From assembly GCA_037447655.1 (NCBI GenBank), contig JBBHKE010000568.1:79155-118001 (forward strand): a stretch of DNA of 38,847 nt, written 5' to 3'. Positions within the stretch are counted from its first letter, which is position 1. Every line of letters starts with the position of its first letter. The DNA is from Zygnema cylindricum. Its lineage: Eukaryota; Streptophyta; Zygnematophyceae; Zygnematales; Zygnemataceae. Position numbers and translations under genes: made by a program. Positions 28,310 to 38,774 of the stretch are shown here, one piece after another. The notes beneath the pieces are model-generated. The model was not told where the DNA came from. It ran no database searches and worked only from the letters and a program-made list of their open reading frames with translations.

Positions 28310-28860
28310 CTCTGTAGGACTTTTCAGAGTGTGATGTTTGGCAACGAAATCGTTAAATTAAATTGTGATAGATGTAGACGTGGGTGTAATTTGTGACGGT
28401 TGTGGACTACTACAAAACTCGCAACAAGATGTTTATAAAATAGTGACGACTCTAGACGTGTAGTTTTTTGTGACATTGTAGATGTCTTGAGTTTGTGACA
28501 TTTTGACGTCATGCTCACTTGCGATAGCGTCACGTCACTAATTCTATAACCTTTCGCCATATTTTCATGATTTTGTTTTTTTGTCTTTTCTTGCTCTACT
28601 TGCCATCAAAATACGGTCAAAGATAATAAAAAACAATAGTTTTTCATACATTTCATTTTATTCAAATATTCTCGTGTTTCATTATACGAATTGTGAGATA
28701 GAAGCGGTAGTGAGAAAGGGAGAGGAAGAGAGGTGCCTTCACAGAAATGGAATCGCTTGCTCGAGACCCTCCATAGAAAAAAACCTTTACTTTATCACAT
28801 GGGGAACATGCCTTTAAACCGTTGTGATCGTTCGTCCATTGGGGAACATATTTCAATTTT
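28310..28860 (-). repeat. Diverged interspersed repeat, copy R3 (inverted)
   Basis: Read on the minus strand: CTCTCCCTTTCTCACTACCG, GACCGTATTTTGATGGC, GCAAGAAAAGACAAAAAAAC, GAGCATGACGTC, CATCTACAATGTCAC, TTGTTGCGAGTTTTG, CCACAACCGTCACAAATT. With R2 it forms an imperfect inverted pair. Confidence 0.55.
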
Positions 28861-29505
28861 TGAAGTGCACCAAATGTACGCCTCCACTTTGTGGCTATTG
28901 TCCTCTTTAAGAATGTTTGTCACAAACCGACTAGAGCGACTGAGTCGCGAATTCTAAAAAGAAGAACATCGGAGGGTCAATGTTTACACCTTAAAGCATA
29001 GAGAATCTTGATAGATATACAATAAACATGTTTTATGAAACGAAATACAGAAATAATACAAAATGGCACAAACATGTACGGCGTTCCTGGAACAACCCCA
29101 TTTTTGGGTGATGGCAGTTCACCCTAATTAATATTTCCCTAAAGCTAATTATTTCGAAGGTTCTAATAACCACCTTTAAACTCAAATAGAATTAATATCA
29201 CTAATAAATTCCCACACTAATCATTTTTCATTCTAATAGCGATACACGGTTTAATATCGTACTTTTGTTCTATGATTGCAATATGACTGTGCACTTTTGC
29301 TTGTACGACTTGTTCTTTCTTCAACCACACGCGTGAAAGTACGTAGAAAGGCGAGAATGTCCCGCACGTGCTATAATCTCAAGAGAATTTAACAAAGGTG
29401 CAAGTCTTGTGGATCCGGATTCACCGAGAAAAAGTAACGTTTTGGGGGGGAAATGTTGACGGAAGTTAACGTTTTCGAAGAAAAGTACATTTTCCGCTTA
29501 CTGTC
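28861..29505. other. Anonymous DNA
   Basis: No gene or repeat recognised. Confidence 0.4.
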
Positions 29506-29591
29506 ATTTCGCTGTTGTTGTACGAACGTTGTTGTTCTCACACGTGCACGACTTTTCACAAGTGTGAAAGAAATTTTTTTTGTATACATAC
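29506..29591 (+). repeat. Diverged direct repeat, left copy
   Basis: Matches 31443-31530 (TTCGCTGTTG-TGTACG, GTTCTCACACGTGCACGACT, TTTTTGTATACATAC). The MITE at 29592 begins at its last TA. Confidence 0.7.
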
Positions 29592-30094
29592 TACACCACA
29601 AATCGTAATTACAGTTATGTACGCTAATTCCGTCATCCTAAATTTTGACCCTATCACCATAAATAGAGTATATTATTCTAAATTATTCTTTACGTTATTT
29701 AAGTTACTTTTTGAATGAGCGTCAATAACTCTAATACAATGTCGTTTTAAATAGTGTGGCGTACAGTCGGTGTCTGACCGTGCAAAACCGTACTTTATTA
29801 AGTAAAAAAGTACAAATAATGATTTAGTACAAGCCATTTTCATGTATCTGCATTTTAACAAACCGCGTAATGCAAACGTCATAATGACGTGAAACTGTAC
29901 GTTTTGTCAAATTCTGTACTTGTACTTAATTTACAGTGGATATATTCAACGCCCAAATTTACGCCCAAATTAGAGTTATTGATAAATTAGAGTAATATTT
30001 TTTTTTTGAATCAGTTATATCACACAAATTAGAGTTCATAACTCTAATTCTTTTACTTTATTTTTTTCTTTACTCTAATTACAATTCGGGTGTA
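29592..30094 (+). mobile_element. MITE A (about 499 bp plus TA target duplication)
   Basis: TA/CACCACAAATCGTAATTACAG at the left and CTCTAATTACAATTCGGGTG/TA at the right form imperfect terminal inverted repeats of about 20 bp, flanked by TA. The direct repeat around 31530 reads ACATACTAATAACAG without the element and so acts as a related empty site. A TA target suggests a Tc1/mariner-type (Stowaway-like) MITE. Homologous, in opposite orientations, to both arms of the fold-back at 30333. No coding capacity. Confidence 0.65.
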
Positions 30095-30108
30095 CTATAG
30101 TAAATTAA

Positions 30109-30125
30109 TGCCCGTTACACGGGCA
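30109..30125. repeat. Small perfect hairpin
   Basis: TGCCCGTTACACGGGCA: 7-bp stem with TAC loop. A related TGCCCGTTACAGGGGCG lies near 31300, after the second element. Confidence 0.8.
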
Positions 30126-30332
30126 TGGACCGTGTCTTGTTTTATCATGCCCATTTATCATGCAAAGAAAAAGAAAAACTTTGTTACAAAAAGTGCGATG
30201 GAAAAGCCATCGAAGTACAAAGGGGGTAAAAATCATGCCTGGATTTATCGTGCCCGTTCATCATTTACATCTGCCGGCAACTCTGGGCGACGGCGCTTTC
30301 TGCAGATTCGAAAAGTTACATTATGCCGGCGG

Positions 30333-31232
30333 TACACCGCAAATCGTAATTAGAGTAAAGAAAAAATTAGAGTAAAAAAAGTAGAAAATATAATTAGAGT
30401 TACGAATTCTAATTTGTGTGATAGAACTTTTTCTAAAAGGAAATTTATTCTAATTTTTTCAAAAACTCTAATTTGGGCGCTGAATATATCCACTGTAAAT
30501 TAAGTACAAGTACAAAATCTGACAAAACGTACAGTTTCACGTCATTATGACGTTTCCATTACGCGGTTTGTTAAAACGCAGTTACATGAAAACGGCCTAT
30601 ACTAAATCATTACTTGTACTTTGTTACTTAATAAAGTACACTTTTGCACGGTCAGACACCGACCGTCTGCCACACTATTTAAAACGGCACTGTATTTAAT
30701 GCTCATTCAAAAAGTACCTTAAATAACGTGAAGAATAATTTAGAATAAAGTACTCTATTTATGGTGATATAGTCAAAATTTGGGGTGACGTACACTTTAT
30801 CACCATGAATAGAGTACATTATTCTAAATTATTCTTCACGTTATTTAAGGTACTTTTTGAATGAGCGTTAAATACAGTGCCGTTTTAAATAGTGTGGCGT
30901 ACGGTCGGTGTCTGACTGTGCAAAATTGTACTTATGAAGTAAAAAAGTATAAATAATGATTTAATACAGGCCGTTATCATGTAACTGCGTTTTAACAAAC
31001 CGCGTAGAGCAAACGTCATAGTGACGATAAACTGTACGTTTTGTCAGATTCTGTACGAACACCTAATTTACAGTAGAGATATTCAGCGCGTCAAATTAGA
31101 ATAATTAAATAAATTAGAGTAAATTCCTATTTGAAAATATTCTATCACACAAATTAGAGTTCATAACTCTAATTATTTTGTTCACTTTTTTTACTCTAAT
31201 TTTTCTTTACTCTAATTACGATTCGCGGTGTA
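30333..31232. mobile_element. Fold-back element: two head-to-head MITE copies (B minus, C plus)
   Basis: Left terminus TA/CACCGCAAATCGTAATTAG and right terminus CTAATTACGATTCGCGGTG/TA match at all but one base. The left arm (30333 to about 30788) is the reverse complement of MITE A; the right arm (about 30789-31232) repeats A in direct orientation. The arms meet with almost no spacer (GGTGATATAGTC...CACTTTATCACC around 30765-30803), so about 440 bp could fold back on itself. Both arms lack the outer inner-side end of A. No coding capacity. Confidence 0.7.
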
Positions 31233-31442
31233 CTGCAAAATGTTTCGCTGACTGACGGCCTACTTTGTTAGTTACGCGATCCCGTTAAGATACCGTTAAG
31301 TGCCCGTTACAGGGGCGTGGACCGTGCGGACGGACAACGCCACGTAGACAACGCCACGTATTTAAAGGTTCCCAAAACGGCGACCAAAGGTCTATAATTT
31401 GTACAGGGAAGATGAGACCGCCGTTTTCAAATGGCGCGCAGT

Positions 31443-31530
31443 GCTTCGCTGTTGCTGTACGCGCGTAGATGTTCTTACACGTGCGAGACTTATCACACGT
31501 GCGAAAAATATTGTTTTCGATACATACTAA
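31443..31530 (+). repeat. Diverged direct repeat, right copy (empty-site relative)
   Basis: TTCGCTGTTGCTGTACGCGC, GTTCTTACACGTGCGAGACT, CGATACATACTAATAACAG; counterpart of 29506-29591 without a MITE at the TA. Confidence 0.7.
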
Positions 31531-32280
31531 TAACAGCCGTTAAATGCGGAACAAAAAGCCAAGTTCGCCGGCTTTTCCCGCGCGTATCCCAACCGTTGAA
31601 CCATAGATGTCTCATGCACATAAATCCGTACGGATGAGGCATCCATGCATTTGAACTGTTGCGGCTCTATTTTTGCGGGTCATAGCTTTGATCGAAAACG
31701 AGTAATCATTTGACACGTGGCCCGACAGTTGCAGCGTAGCCGATTTTCAGCAACTGGCGGATGACTCCTGCACTAGAAAACAAAAACACTAGATCATGCG
31801 GGAGGTTTTACGTCAGGTAGGGCTATTGTCAAGACAAAATACGTCCAATCGATAGACGGCAAATATATTTACTCGTTACTAAAAAGACAACAAAAGAACC
31901 GACTGAAACGTGCGCCCGTCGAAATGAGGCTGTACGGTACCGTACAACAATTGTCTCCTTCGGCCAATGTCAGTTTTAGGGTTTTAGCGCGAACGTCGTC
32001 CGGCCGAAATCTGTCGTACGGTTATTTATTCATGTACCGTGACATGCGTGACAGGTGTACTTTAGTTCGTTAAGTCGTCGCCATAGCAGCGTTACGTGAC
32101 AGCTGCGACAAGTTTACTGTGCGCCGACATAACAAACCGTCGATGTCGTCGCTACTCTTTTTTTTTTGTCTTTTTAGTAACACTGGGTCGTCCCGAAGAT
32201 TCCAGTAGGAGAAGCGACATCCCCCGCCTCCCTCTCGCCCACCCGACTCGATTCTCCACCTTCCCTCTCCCTAACACAGC
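31531..32280. other. GC-richer, promoter-like DNA without a gene
   Basis: Contains a G-box (GACACGTGGCCC near 31712), TTAGGGTTTTAG (near 31978) and CT-rich sequence at the end (32217-32280), features of plant promoters, but no supported transcript. Confidence 0.35.
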
Positions 32281-32440
32281 CTAAAAAAGGCTAGAATTGG
32301 CTAGAAAAACTAAAATAGGCCAAAATAGGTTAAAAAAAGGCCAAAGAAGGCAAAACAAGGCTAAAAGAGGCTGATAAAGGCCCAAAAAGGCTAGAATTGG
32401 CTTAAAAAAAAAAGCCTACGAAAGGCTACGCGAGGCCAAA
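32281..32440 (+). repeat. Degenerate AGGC-rich short tandem repeat
   Basis: AAAAAGGCTA, AAAATAGGCC and GGCTAGAATTGGCT recur every 10-20 bases for about 160 bp, with no fixed period. Confidence 0.8.
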
Positions 32441-32659
32441 AAACGTAACAAACCACCCAAAAAACACACTTCCATCCCCACAAACCTTCCAAAATCTCCA
32501 CAAAACGCACCGAAACCGCAAAAAAATTCTCCAACTCCCCTCCCCACCCGCCTCAAAATATGCCTCCCCCACTCCCACTCCCTCCCTCTCCTACCCCCCC
32601 TCCTCCCTACCTTGTCCTCATCCTCCTCCTCATTTCTCCCCATAGATTTCTCCCAGGGC

Positions 32660-32845
32660 ATGGCGACAGCGGCGCCAGCAGATCAGGTGGCAAGGACAGG
32701 TGCTGGACGAGCAAGGATCAGGTCGAGAGGGACGGAGGAAGGTGAGACGAGAAAAGGGAACAAGAGGAAGAGGCAGAGGAGAGGGACAGGGACAAGGGAA
32801 GGCCCAAAGTCGCTTAAAATTGGGGAATCATATTTGATGGTTTAG
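32660..32845 (+). CDS. Possible first exon or short frame, basic protein
   Basis: ATG in a good plant context (GGGCATGGCG) after a CT-rich leader (32540-32650). MATAAPADQVARTGAGRARI followed by Arg/Lys-rich residues, stop at 32843-32845 (61 codons). A splice-donor-like AAGGTGAGA at 32739-32747 could end an exon earlier. No family recognised and no downstream exon seen. Confidence 0.25.
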   Translation: MATAAPADQVARTGAGRARIRSRGTEEGETRKGNKRKRQRRGTGTREGPKSLKIGESYLMV

Positions 32846-32859
32846 TGAGAAAAAAGCTT

Positions 32860-33080
32860 GAAAAAGAATCTTATCATTATTATATTACTCTTTTATTTAG
32901 TCTATTTTGGATTTATTATTGTTGTCGTTATCATTATTATTTATATTATTGTAATTATTACCATTATTATAGTATTCTTATTATGATTATTCTTATTACT
33001 ATTATTTATATTATTTTGGTTATCAGCATTATTACGACTATTATTATTATTGTTCCTGATAATGTTACTGTCGTTATTAG
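32860..33080 (+). repeat. TTA/ATT-rich low-complexity tract
   Basis: Irregular TTATTATTA-type sequence. The Ile/Tyr-rich frame across it (32845-33186) is a composition artefact. Confidence 0.85.
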
Positions 33081-35354
33081 TGTTTATGTTCCTTTTTTTA
33101 ATTTCCCATCAAAAATGAAGTTCTTTCTCTTTCATTTAGAACAGGAAATTTTATACATTTTTTTTTTCAATTGTTCAAGAAAATAAAAATGAGTCAGTAT
33201 GAAGAGAATTTTAAGATTGACTAATTTTTTAAATTTGACGGTAAATAAAAAAAAAAAAGAAAAAATACGCACAACACACTCACACAGAAATATGTCTCCT
33301 ATTTCTTTTCTTATCGTGCACACTAAATAATGTGGATTCTACTTTTTTTTTGTTTTTTGAACGGGTACTTTTTTTGTTGCTTTAAAATTTCTGTAGCTGT
33401 CCGTGTATTTCTATTTTGTATTTTTATTTTTTAAACCAGACAAAATCTAATTTTACTTCGAAAAACCTTCCTACTAAGGATATGTCCCCTACTAAGGATA
33501 TGTCCCCATGTGGCTAAGTAAGGATTTTTTTCTGTCGTTTTCCTGTAAAACTTAGCGTCGTACTGCCTCAGTTGCAACCGTACGAACGAATCGCAAATTT
33601 GTAGAGTACAATTTGCGTCACCCTCGAACTTAGGATGTACGAAAATTTGTCGTCTTGTGTTTTTCGACCCACGGCTACGACAAAAAACGCCATCTTCAAA
33701 CTTATCTTTAAAACACATCAGCGGTCTGTTTTAAAACTAGGTATTTTCGATAAACAAACAGGAACATGTATTCGCACGTGGCGTAATTCTCAAAAAAATT
33801 CAAACGTTTTTCAGAGGCAAATAAAAGTACAGAAGTCGCTATGTTCTGTCCGTTTGCGTTCAGTACGACAAAGAAAAGTACACAATTTGTTTTGTCCGTT
33901 TTCGCTCGGTACGGATTTTTTTTTTGCAGAGGTCTTGAAATTCCTTTGCCATTTCACGTCGACCGGACAGGAGACGCAAAGGCAAAGCACATCTTCTTCA
34001 ACCGTGAAACGGCACAAGCTGTAAGGTGGTACGTCTACAATGTCACGGTAAAATATGCGACGTCATAAGCAGTTCCAAAAAATAACGTGTGACAACAGAG
34101 ATTGTAGACAATGACAACCGTCACAAGTATTGTCGACGTATACAATAGTCACAAATGTAAGTTACGGTTTCGTTCTTACGCATAGAGACACTTAAAAACC
34201 GGGTCCGACGGATCAGCGCTAAAATACAAAGTAAGTTCGCTAAGTTACACGTAACATGGGTACATACCCTAGCTTTCCAAACTACACTTACCACCGTTAT
34301 TAGTGTAGAGGATTTTATTCGTCTTTATGCAAAATTAGGGGTTTTTAGGATTTTTAGGGTTCCAGAGTTTTAGAAAATATGACACTATTTAGTGCAAGGA
34401 GACGTGGTAGATTGTTTTCCACTCCTTTAAATAGTGTTGTTGACATTATTTTGTCATTTACCGCCAAATGTTTTGTTTTAGTTTTTTTGAGTTTCGACCG
34501 AATCTGTGTTATTAATTATTTAATATTAATAACGGATGGACATTTGAACGCCAATAAATTTTTGAAAAGCTAATGAGACAAATATCGCTAAAAGTAAAAA
34601 AAAAACCAAAAAAAAAACGATTGAGTGACAGAGAGAAACAAAACGTTCTTTTATTACTGATTGGTGTTTGTTTGTCGGTGTAATAGGGACAGCTATCTTG
34701 TTTTTTCCCCAACGGTATTTTGTCTTTTCCTCGTCCTTCTTCTTATTCAATTTGTTGTGTGAATGTAGAATAGTGTGACGTGACATAGAAGTAAACAATC
34801 TATAGAAGTACGAATAGGAAAGATGTGCAGAAAATATAGAAAGTTACAAAAACATATTGAAAAAATATTATATTATGCGTATAGTATAGTACATTTAACA
34901 ACGATGGCGATTACAGTTGTTTTCGCACATCTGAACCATAAAACCTTGTGTACCAACTTTGTACGAAACGTGTACGAAACTCTATCGTTTTAGTTGTAAC
35001 TGTCAGGTCGTACATTAATTTGTTCGTACTTTATTTCAAAGTACGATGTCAAAATAATGATTGCCTTACCATCATAGTTGTTCAAAACGCATTTTACGCA
35101 CGATTCGAACGCTCATACAATACGTAAAAACTGGAGAGGTTAATTTGAAAAAATCGCAAAAATTGTTAATGAATTTTTGTCATTCGTACATGTTAAAAAA
35201 ATTGAATTCAACATGTACCGCAGTTTGTACGCTTCCCGTTAAATGAGCCGTAGAAAATCTTAATTGTGTAAATAAACATCACACCTCATGTTTGTGTCGG
35301 AACACCTACATCAACTGGTTATAGTCGACGCTATTTGAGGATATTGTGAGAGTC
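33081..35354. other. AT-rich anonymous DNA with minor repeats
   Basis: No gene supported. It holds an exact 18-bp tandem pair (33471-33506), a degraded R1-R3-like stretch (34025-34170: CTACAATGTCAC, GACGTCATAA, ACAACCGTCACAAG) and a TTTTTAGGATTTTTAGGG telomere-like scrap near 34343-34362. Confidence 0.45.
33471..33506 (+). repeat. 18-bp exact tandem pair
   Basis: CTACTAAGGATATGTCCC twice. Confidence 0.95.
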
Positions 35355-35361
35355 TGTATGA

Positions 35362-35414
35362 CCAGGTGCAAGTCCTGGGCCATGCAATTTGTATGACCAA
35401 GATCGAATCTTAGG
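35362..35414 (+). repeat. Duplicated T-arm-like hairpins
   Basis: CCAGG-TGCAAGT-CCTGG (35362-35378) and CCAAGATCGAATCTTAGG (35397-35414), each after TGTATGA. They resemble tRNA T-arms but no A-box partner is visible. Confidence 0.35.
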
Positions 35415-35536
35415 CAACTTGTCTACTTTTTGTCACAACTATATTGCCTTTCTGTCTCAAACTATCTGACAGGCAGCCGTGGCCTTCTCTCTCTACGTAT
35501 TCGAGAACATGCGACTGTCTACTGCCGTGGTATCAG

Positions 35537-35630
35537 TAATGGCGTCTCCCTTCAAGATTCGCTTCCAACTATTGAAGTCTCAATAATGGCGTCTTCCTTC
35601 AAGATTCGCTTCCAACTGTTCAAGTTTTCA
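35537..35630 (+). repeat. 47-bp tandem duplication
   Basis: 35537-35583 and 35584-35630 share TAATGGCGTCT, CCTTCAAGATTCGCTTCCAA and CT, with a few changes. 47 is not a multiple of 3, arguing against the 105-codon frame across it (35430-35747) being a gene. Confidence 0.85.
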
Positions 35631-37475
35631 TGGTGGCTTCTTTTCAAAAATAATAAGAATACTTTCGTACACATTTTGAACCTACGGTGCGCAAATAGTG
35701 TGACGCTGCAACGTCTTTTTTTGAAATTTTCCGTAGATGTACAATAAAATTCCGTACATATCTGTGAACATTATGTTCAGTTTACAGAATAGAAAGTACC
35801 AATACGTGTATCATATCTTTTCGTCAACTTCCGTACAATTTCCGGGAAAAAATGTACAGTTACCGTAATTTGTCTATACGTTTCCTGTAAATTGTCCGTT
35901 CAATTTACTGTTGACGTTTTTTTGCGATTTTTTCAAAAGTCATGTACAATACGTAGAAACTTGGAAAAATTGAAATAATCGGGCGATTTGAACAACTAGG
36001 CTTACCATACTTAGCAGGAAGGACGAAACGCTAAAATTGAGGGATAATTTTACCATCTTGTACGGAATCAGGCGCCTATTGTACTTTTTCGAAACTCTGC
36101 AATTCGCGGCGACGGTGACTTGTTCCATTGATTATATGGAACCCTTCAACTTTTCAGATATGTAACTGTTTCTGAACGGATTTAATGCAGCTGGTACCAT
36201 GTACAAACTATACCACCACAATTCAAAATGGTGGTACGGTGGTATTTAACGCATATCTACTACGATCTGAACTATGATCCTACAAGCGTCGCTCGTCGCC
36301 TTTCAATTGGACTCAATTTGTCGTGACTCTACAGTCTACCTGACGTTCAACAATCACGTTGATTAATTTGTCGTGTAGTGCAACTGTCATTTGTCAGTTG
36401 CTTAAAGTATAGAAGTATAGTACAGTATGAAATTGAGTTCGTACAGTATGCACTCTGGTTGAAATTGTCCTCAAGTTTCTGTGCATTAACTTTCGCACGT
36501 GTGTACCCTTGTACACAGAATTTCCCAAGTGTGTTCGTGTAAACTTTTTTTTTTTTTTGGTTGTTTCATACGAAGGGAGCGATGCATTTTGCAATGTTTT
36601 TTCGAAAACAATATGCGACCACCCTCAAGTGAAGGATATAAAGGGGAAAAACAAAACATAAAAACATTAGAATTATCCGTACAAATGTTGAGATATTTTT
36701 TTGTCTCCACAAGAAGGATTTTGATTCGCCCAATTCTGGCCAGTTTGAAAAAGATGTACATCCATGCAGAGCAGAAGCAAAAAAGGACTTTGAGCGTTGT
36801 TCTATTAGGCGATCTCATTAAATGTCAAAAATTCGTTTACTCAAACCATTGTTCCATCGTGTCGGGTCAGTGAGCCACATTTTATTTGCGTGGCAAAACT
36901 AGATTGGTCCACGTAATAGATGAATAAGATTTTGGAAATCTTTAAAGAATCTCTGACAGCAAATTGTGACCACATATTTGTACTGGCGAAGGTAAAAAGT
37001 GACTCGTACGACGTATTGAATAAAATTTGTACGGGTGGCCGAAACTTAAAATTTGTAAAAGCATACGAAAATGTCAAAATGGTTTAGTGGATGGCAACAG
37101 TCCCGTGAATCAATATCCTCCGTCAAAGATTTTATTGCGGCTTTCGGTGGCCTCGCATCCCACTTGGTCGCGCGGTCGTCGTGGATATTTGTTCACTTTT
37201 CCATGAGGCACGATGCTATTTGTTCAGGCGCTTAGAATTGACCTACTCTGGGTCACTTGTTGCGAACTGAAAGTGTGAGACGATAGAGTATCCGCTATTG
37301 CATCCGACGGTCCACGTTTACGCCCAGAAACGTGGAGAATCAAATCCCTCATACTGTAGGCTCGTATTTCTGAAATTTTATTTTTTTTGGTATGGCAATG
37401 TACGAAAGAGTACGGCTTTCAGTAGACAACGACATTTTTCCCTTAGTGGAACCTTACCCTTACACGCATTTTTTC
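35631..37475. other. Anonymous DNA rich in GTAC words
   Basis: No gene or mobile element recognised. 35740-35910 resembles the interior of the hAT-like MITE (CCGTACA, GTAAATTGTCCGTTCAATTTAC) and may be a relic of that family. Confidence 0.4.
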
Positions 37476-37501
37476 TTTTAAGGGTTTCTTAGGGTTTTTA
37501 G
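37476..37501 (+). repeat. Telomere-like TTTAGGG-type tract, left part
   Basis: TTTTAAGGGTTTCTTAGGGT and following TTTTAG; continues after the MITE at 37931. Confidence 0.7.
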
Positions 37502-37930
37502 TAGTGTTGTGTATCGGTAAGGATTTGCCGATAACCGATATGGGCCTTTTTTCGGGGACCCGATAATCGATATATTGGTACGATATATCGCTATCGGTCT
37601 TATCGCCGATAGGTAGCCGATAATATCGGCTACTTATCGGCGATAATGCCGATAACAATAACTATTGGCGATAACTGTACGAGCCGTACAGATAAATGAA
37701 CGGCATGTACAATCAACTGTACGGCGTGTACAATCAACTGTACGTCTTATTCCCCCGACGTGTCCTAAATTTCCAGTAAAAAACCGTACATTTCTCGTAA
37801 ATTTACCGTTCAGTTTACCGAACAGAAAGTACAGAAAGTACAAATATATCGGGACCGCTGACCGTTCGATAACCGATAACTATCGGTATCGGTGTTATCG
37901 CGATAAATTTTTTACCGATACACAATACTA
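37502..37930. mobile_element. hAT-like MITE (429 bp)
   Basis: TAGTGTTGTGTATCGGTAA at the left and the inverted TAGTATTGTGTATCGGTAA at the right form 19-bp terminal inverted repeats with one mismatch. Both sides are flanked by GTTTTTAG (37494-37501 and 37931-37938), an 8-bp duplication as made by hAT transposases; since the flank is itself repetitive, that duplication could be chance. The interior is a dense set of CGATA/TATCG palindromes and GTAC words. No coding capacity. Confidence 0.7.
37600..37646. repeat. 47-bp near-perfect palindrome inside the MITE
   Basis: 23-bp arms (TTATCGCCGATAGGTAGCC... and its inverse) around a single A at 37623, with one mismatch. Confidence 0.92.
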
Positions 37931-37982
37931 GTTTTTAGGGTTTTTTAGGGTTTTTAGGATTTATTAGGGTTTTTAGGGTTTC
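37931..37982 (+). repeat. Telomere-like TTTAGGG-type tract, right part
   Basis: Degenerate (T)4-6AGGG units: TTTTTAGGG, TTTTTTAGGG, TTTTTAGG, TTATTAGGG, TTTTTAGGG. Short interstitial tract, not a chromosome end. Confidence 0.8.
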
Positions 37983-38478
37983 CTGTGCTTCAAATTAATT
38001 TTGTTGCCGAAGTGCCAAATTCTGAAGGGCAAAAATTTTCAAACGCGATGGGCCCCATCCATACGGTCATCTCGCAAAACGACAAATTTGTTGACCCACG
38101 AATTGCCCCAACGGTCCACAGTAATTAAGGTACAAAAGACCGTTATGTCAAATGTACGGAACACGGTCCTACTATTGTTCTTTGGGTCTGGAAACCATCA
38201 TGAACTTATAATTAAAGACGTACAGCCTTCATTAAATAACGGTAGTACGCTATTTAGACAATCATAACGAAGGTACAGGCATTTTTTTTGTCTTTTATTT
38301 TCTCCTTTTTTGGTCTATTAAAACCTCTCAATCATTATAAACTCGAAAACAACAAATTAAAAAAAAAAAAACAGCTGTTTAAGTCCTAAAATTCAAACAA
38401 AAAAAAAATCAAAAAATCCTAAAAATCGCATTATTTTTCTCGTACTTTTCTTTTGTCTCTCTCGATAAAACCAGCCAC
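37983..38478. other. Anonymous DNA, A-rich at the end
   Basis: No gene supported; A/T homopolymer runs at 38280-38420. Confidence 0.45.
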
Positions 38479-38751
38479 GTGCCAATCATCGAAAAATGGA
38501 AGTTCCTGACTGCATGGCGAGAATGGGACTACGAACATCCCGACAAAGAAGTTACAATTTTCGAGGCCATGATCCAATCCGGCCCTCGTACGGAAGAGAT
38601 CGCGCGCAGCAACGCGACAATCGTACTCCGGAGGTACCAGCAGCCGTACGATCTGTACGCGTTCCAAATATGCACGACCAATAGGGTGAGAAAGAAAGGA
38701 AAGGCGGGAAAGACAATTTTCAAATGTTTTTCCACAGGATTTTTATTTTAA
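38479..38751 (+). CDS. Possible exon, unknown protein
   Basis: This frame reads IEKWKFLTAWREWDYEHPDK, EVTIFEAMIQSGPRTEEIAR, then SNATIVLRRYQQPYDLYAFQ, with more protein-like, GC-richer composition than its surroundings, and ends at 38749-38751. It opens with GTG and stays open upstream, so it could be an internal exon; AGGGTGAGAAAG near 38682-38693 contains a donor-like GTGAG. A competing frame starts with a well-placed ATG at 38496 (MEVPDCMARMGLRTSRQRSY) and stops at 38684. Only one, if either, can be real. No family recognised. Confidence 0.25.
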   Translation: MPIIEKWKFLTAWREWDYEHPDKEVTIFEAMIQSGPRTEEIARSNATIVLRRYQQPYDLYAFQICTTNRVRKKGKAGKTIFKCFSTGFLF

Positions 38752-38774
38752 CGTTTCTTAGCTCAAAAGTTCGC

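Noticed and set aside
32845-33186. 113-codon Ile/Tyr-rich frame
   Set aside because: Encoded by TTA/ATT low-complexity sequence.
35430-35747. 105-codon frame
   Set aside because: It crosses a 47-bp tandem duplication that changes frame between copies; no motifs.
37931-37982. Chromosome-end telomere
   Set aside because: Only about five degenerate units, with ordinary sequence on both sides.
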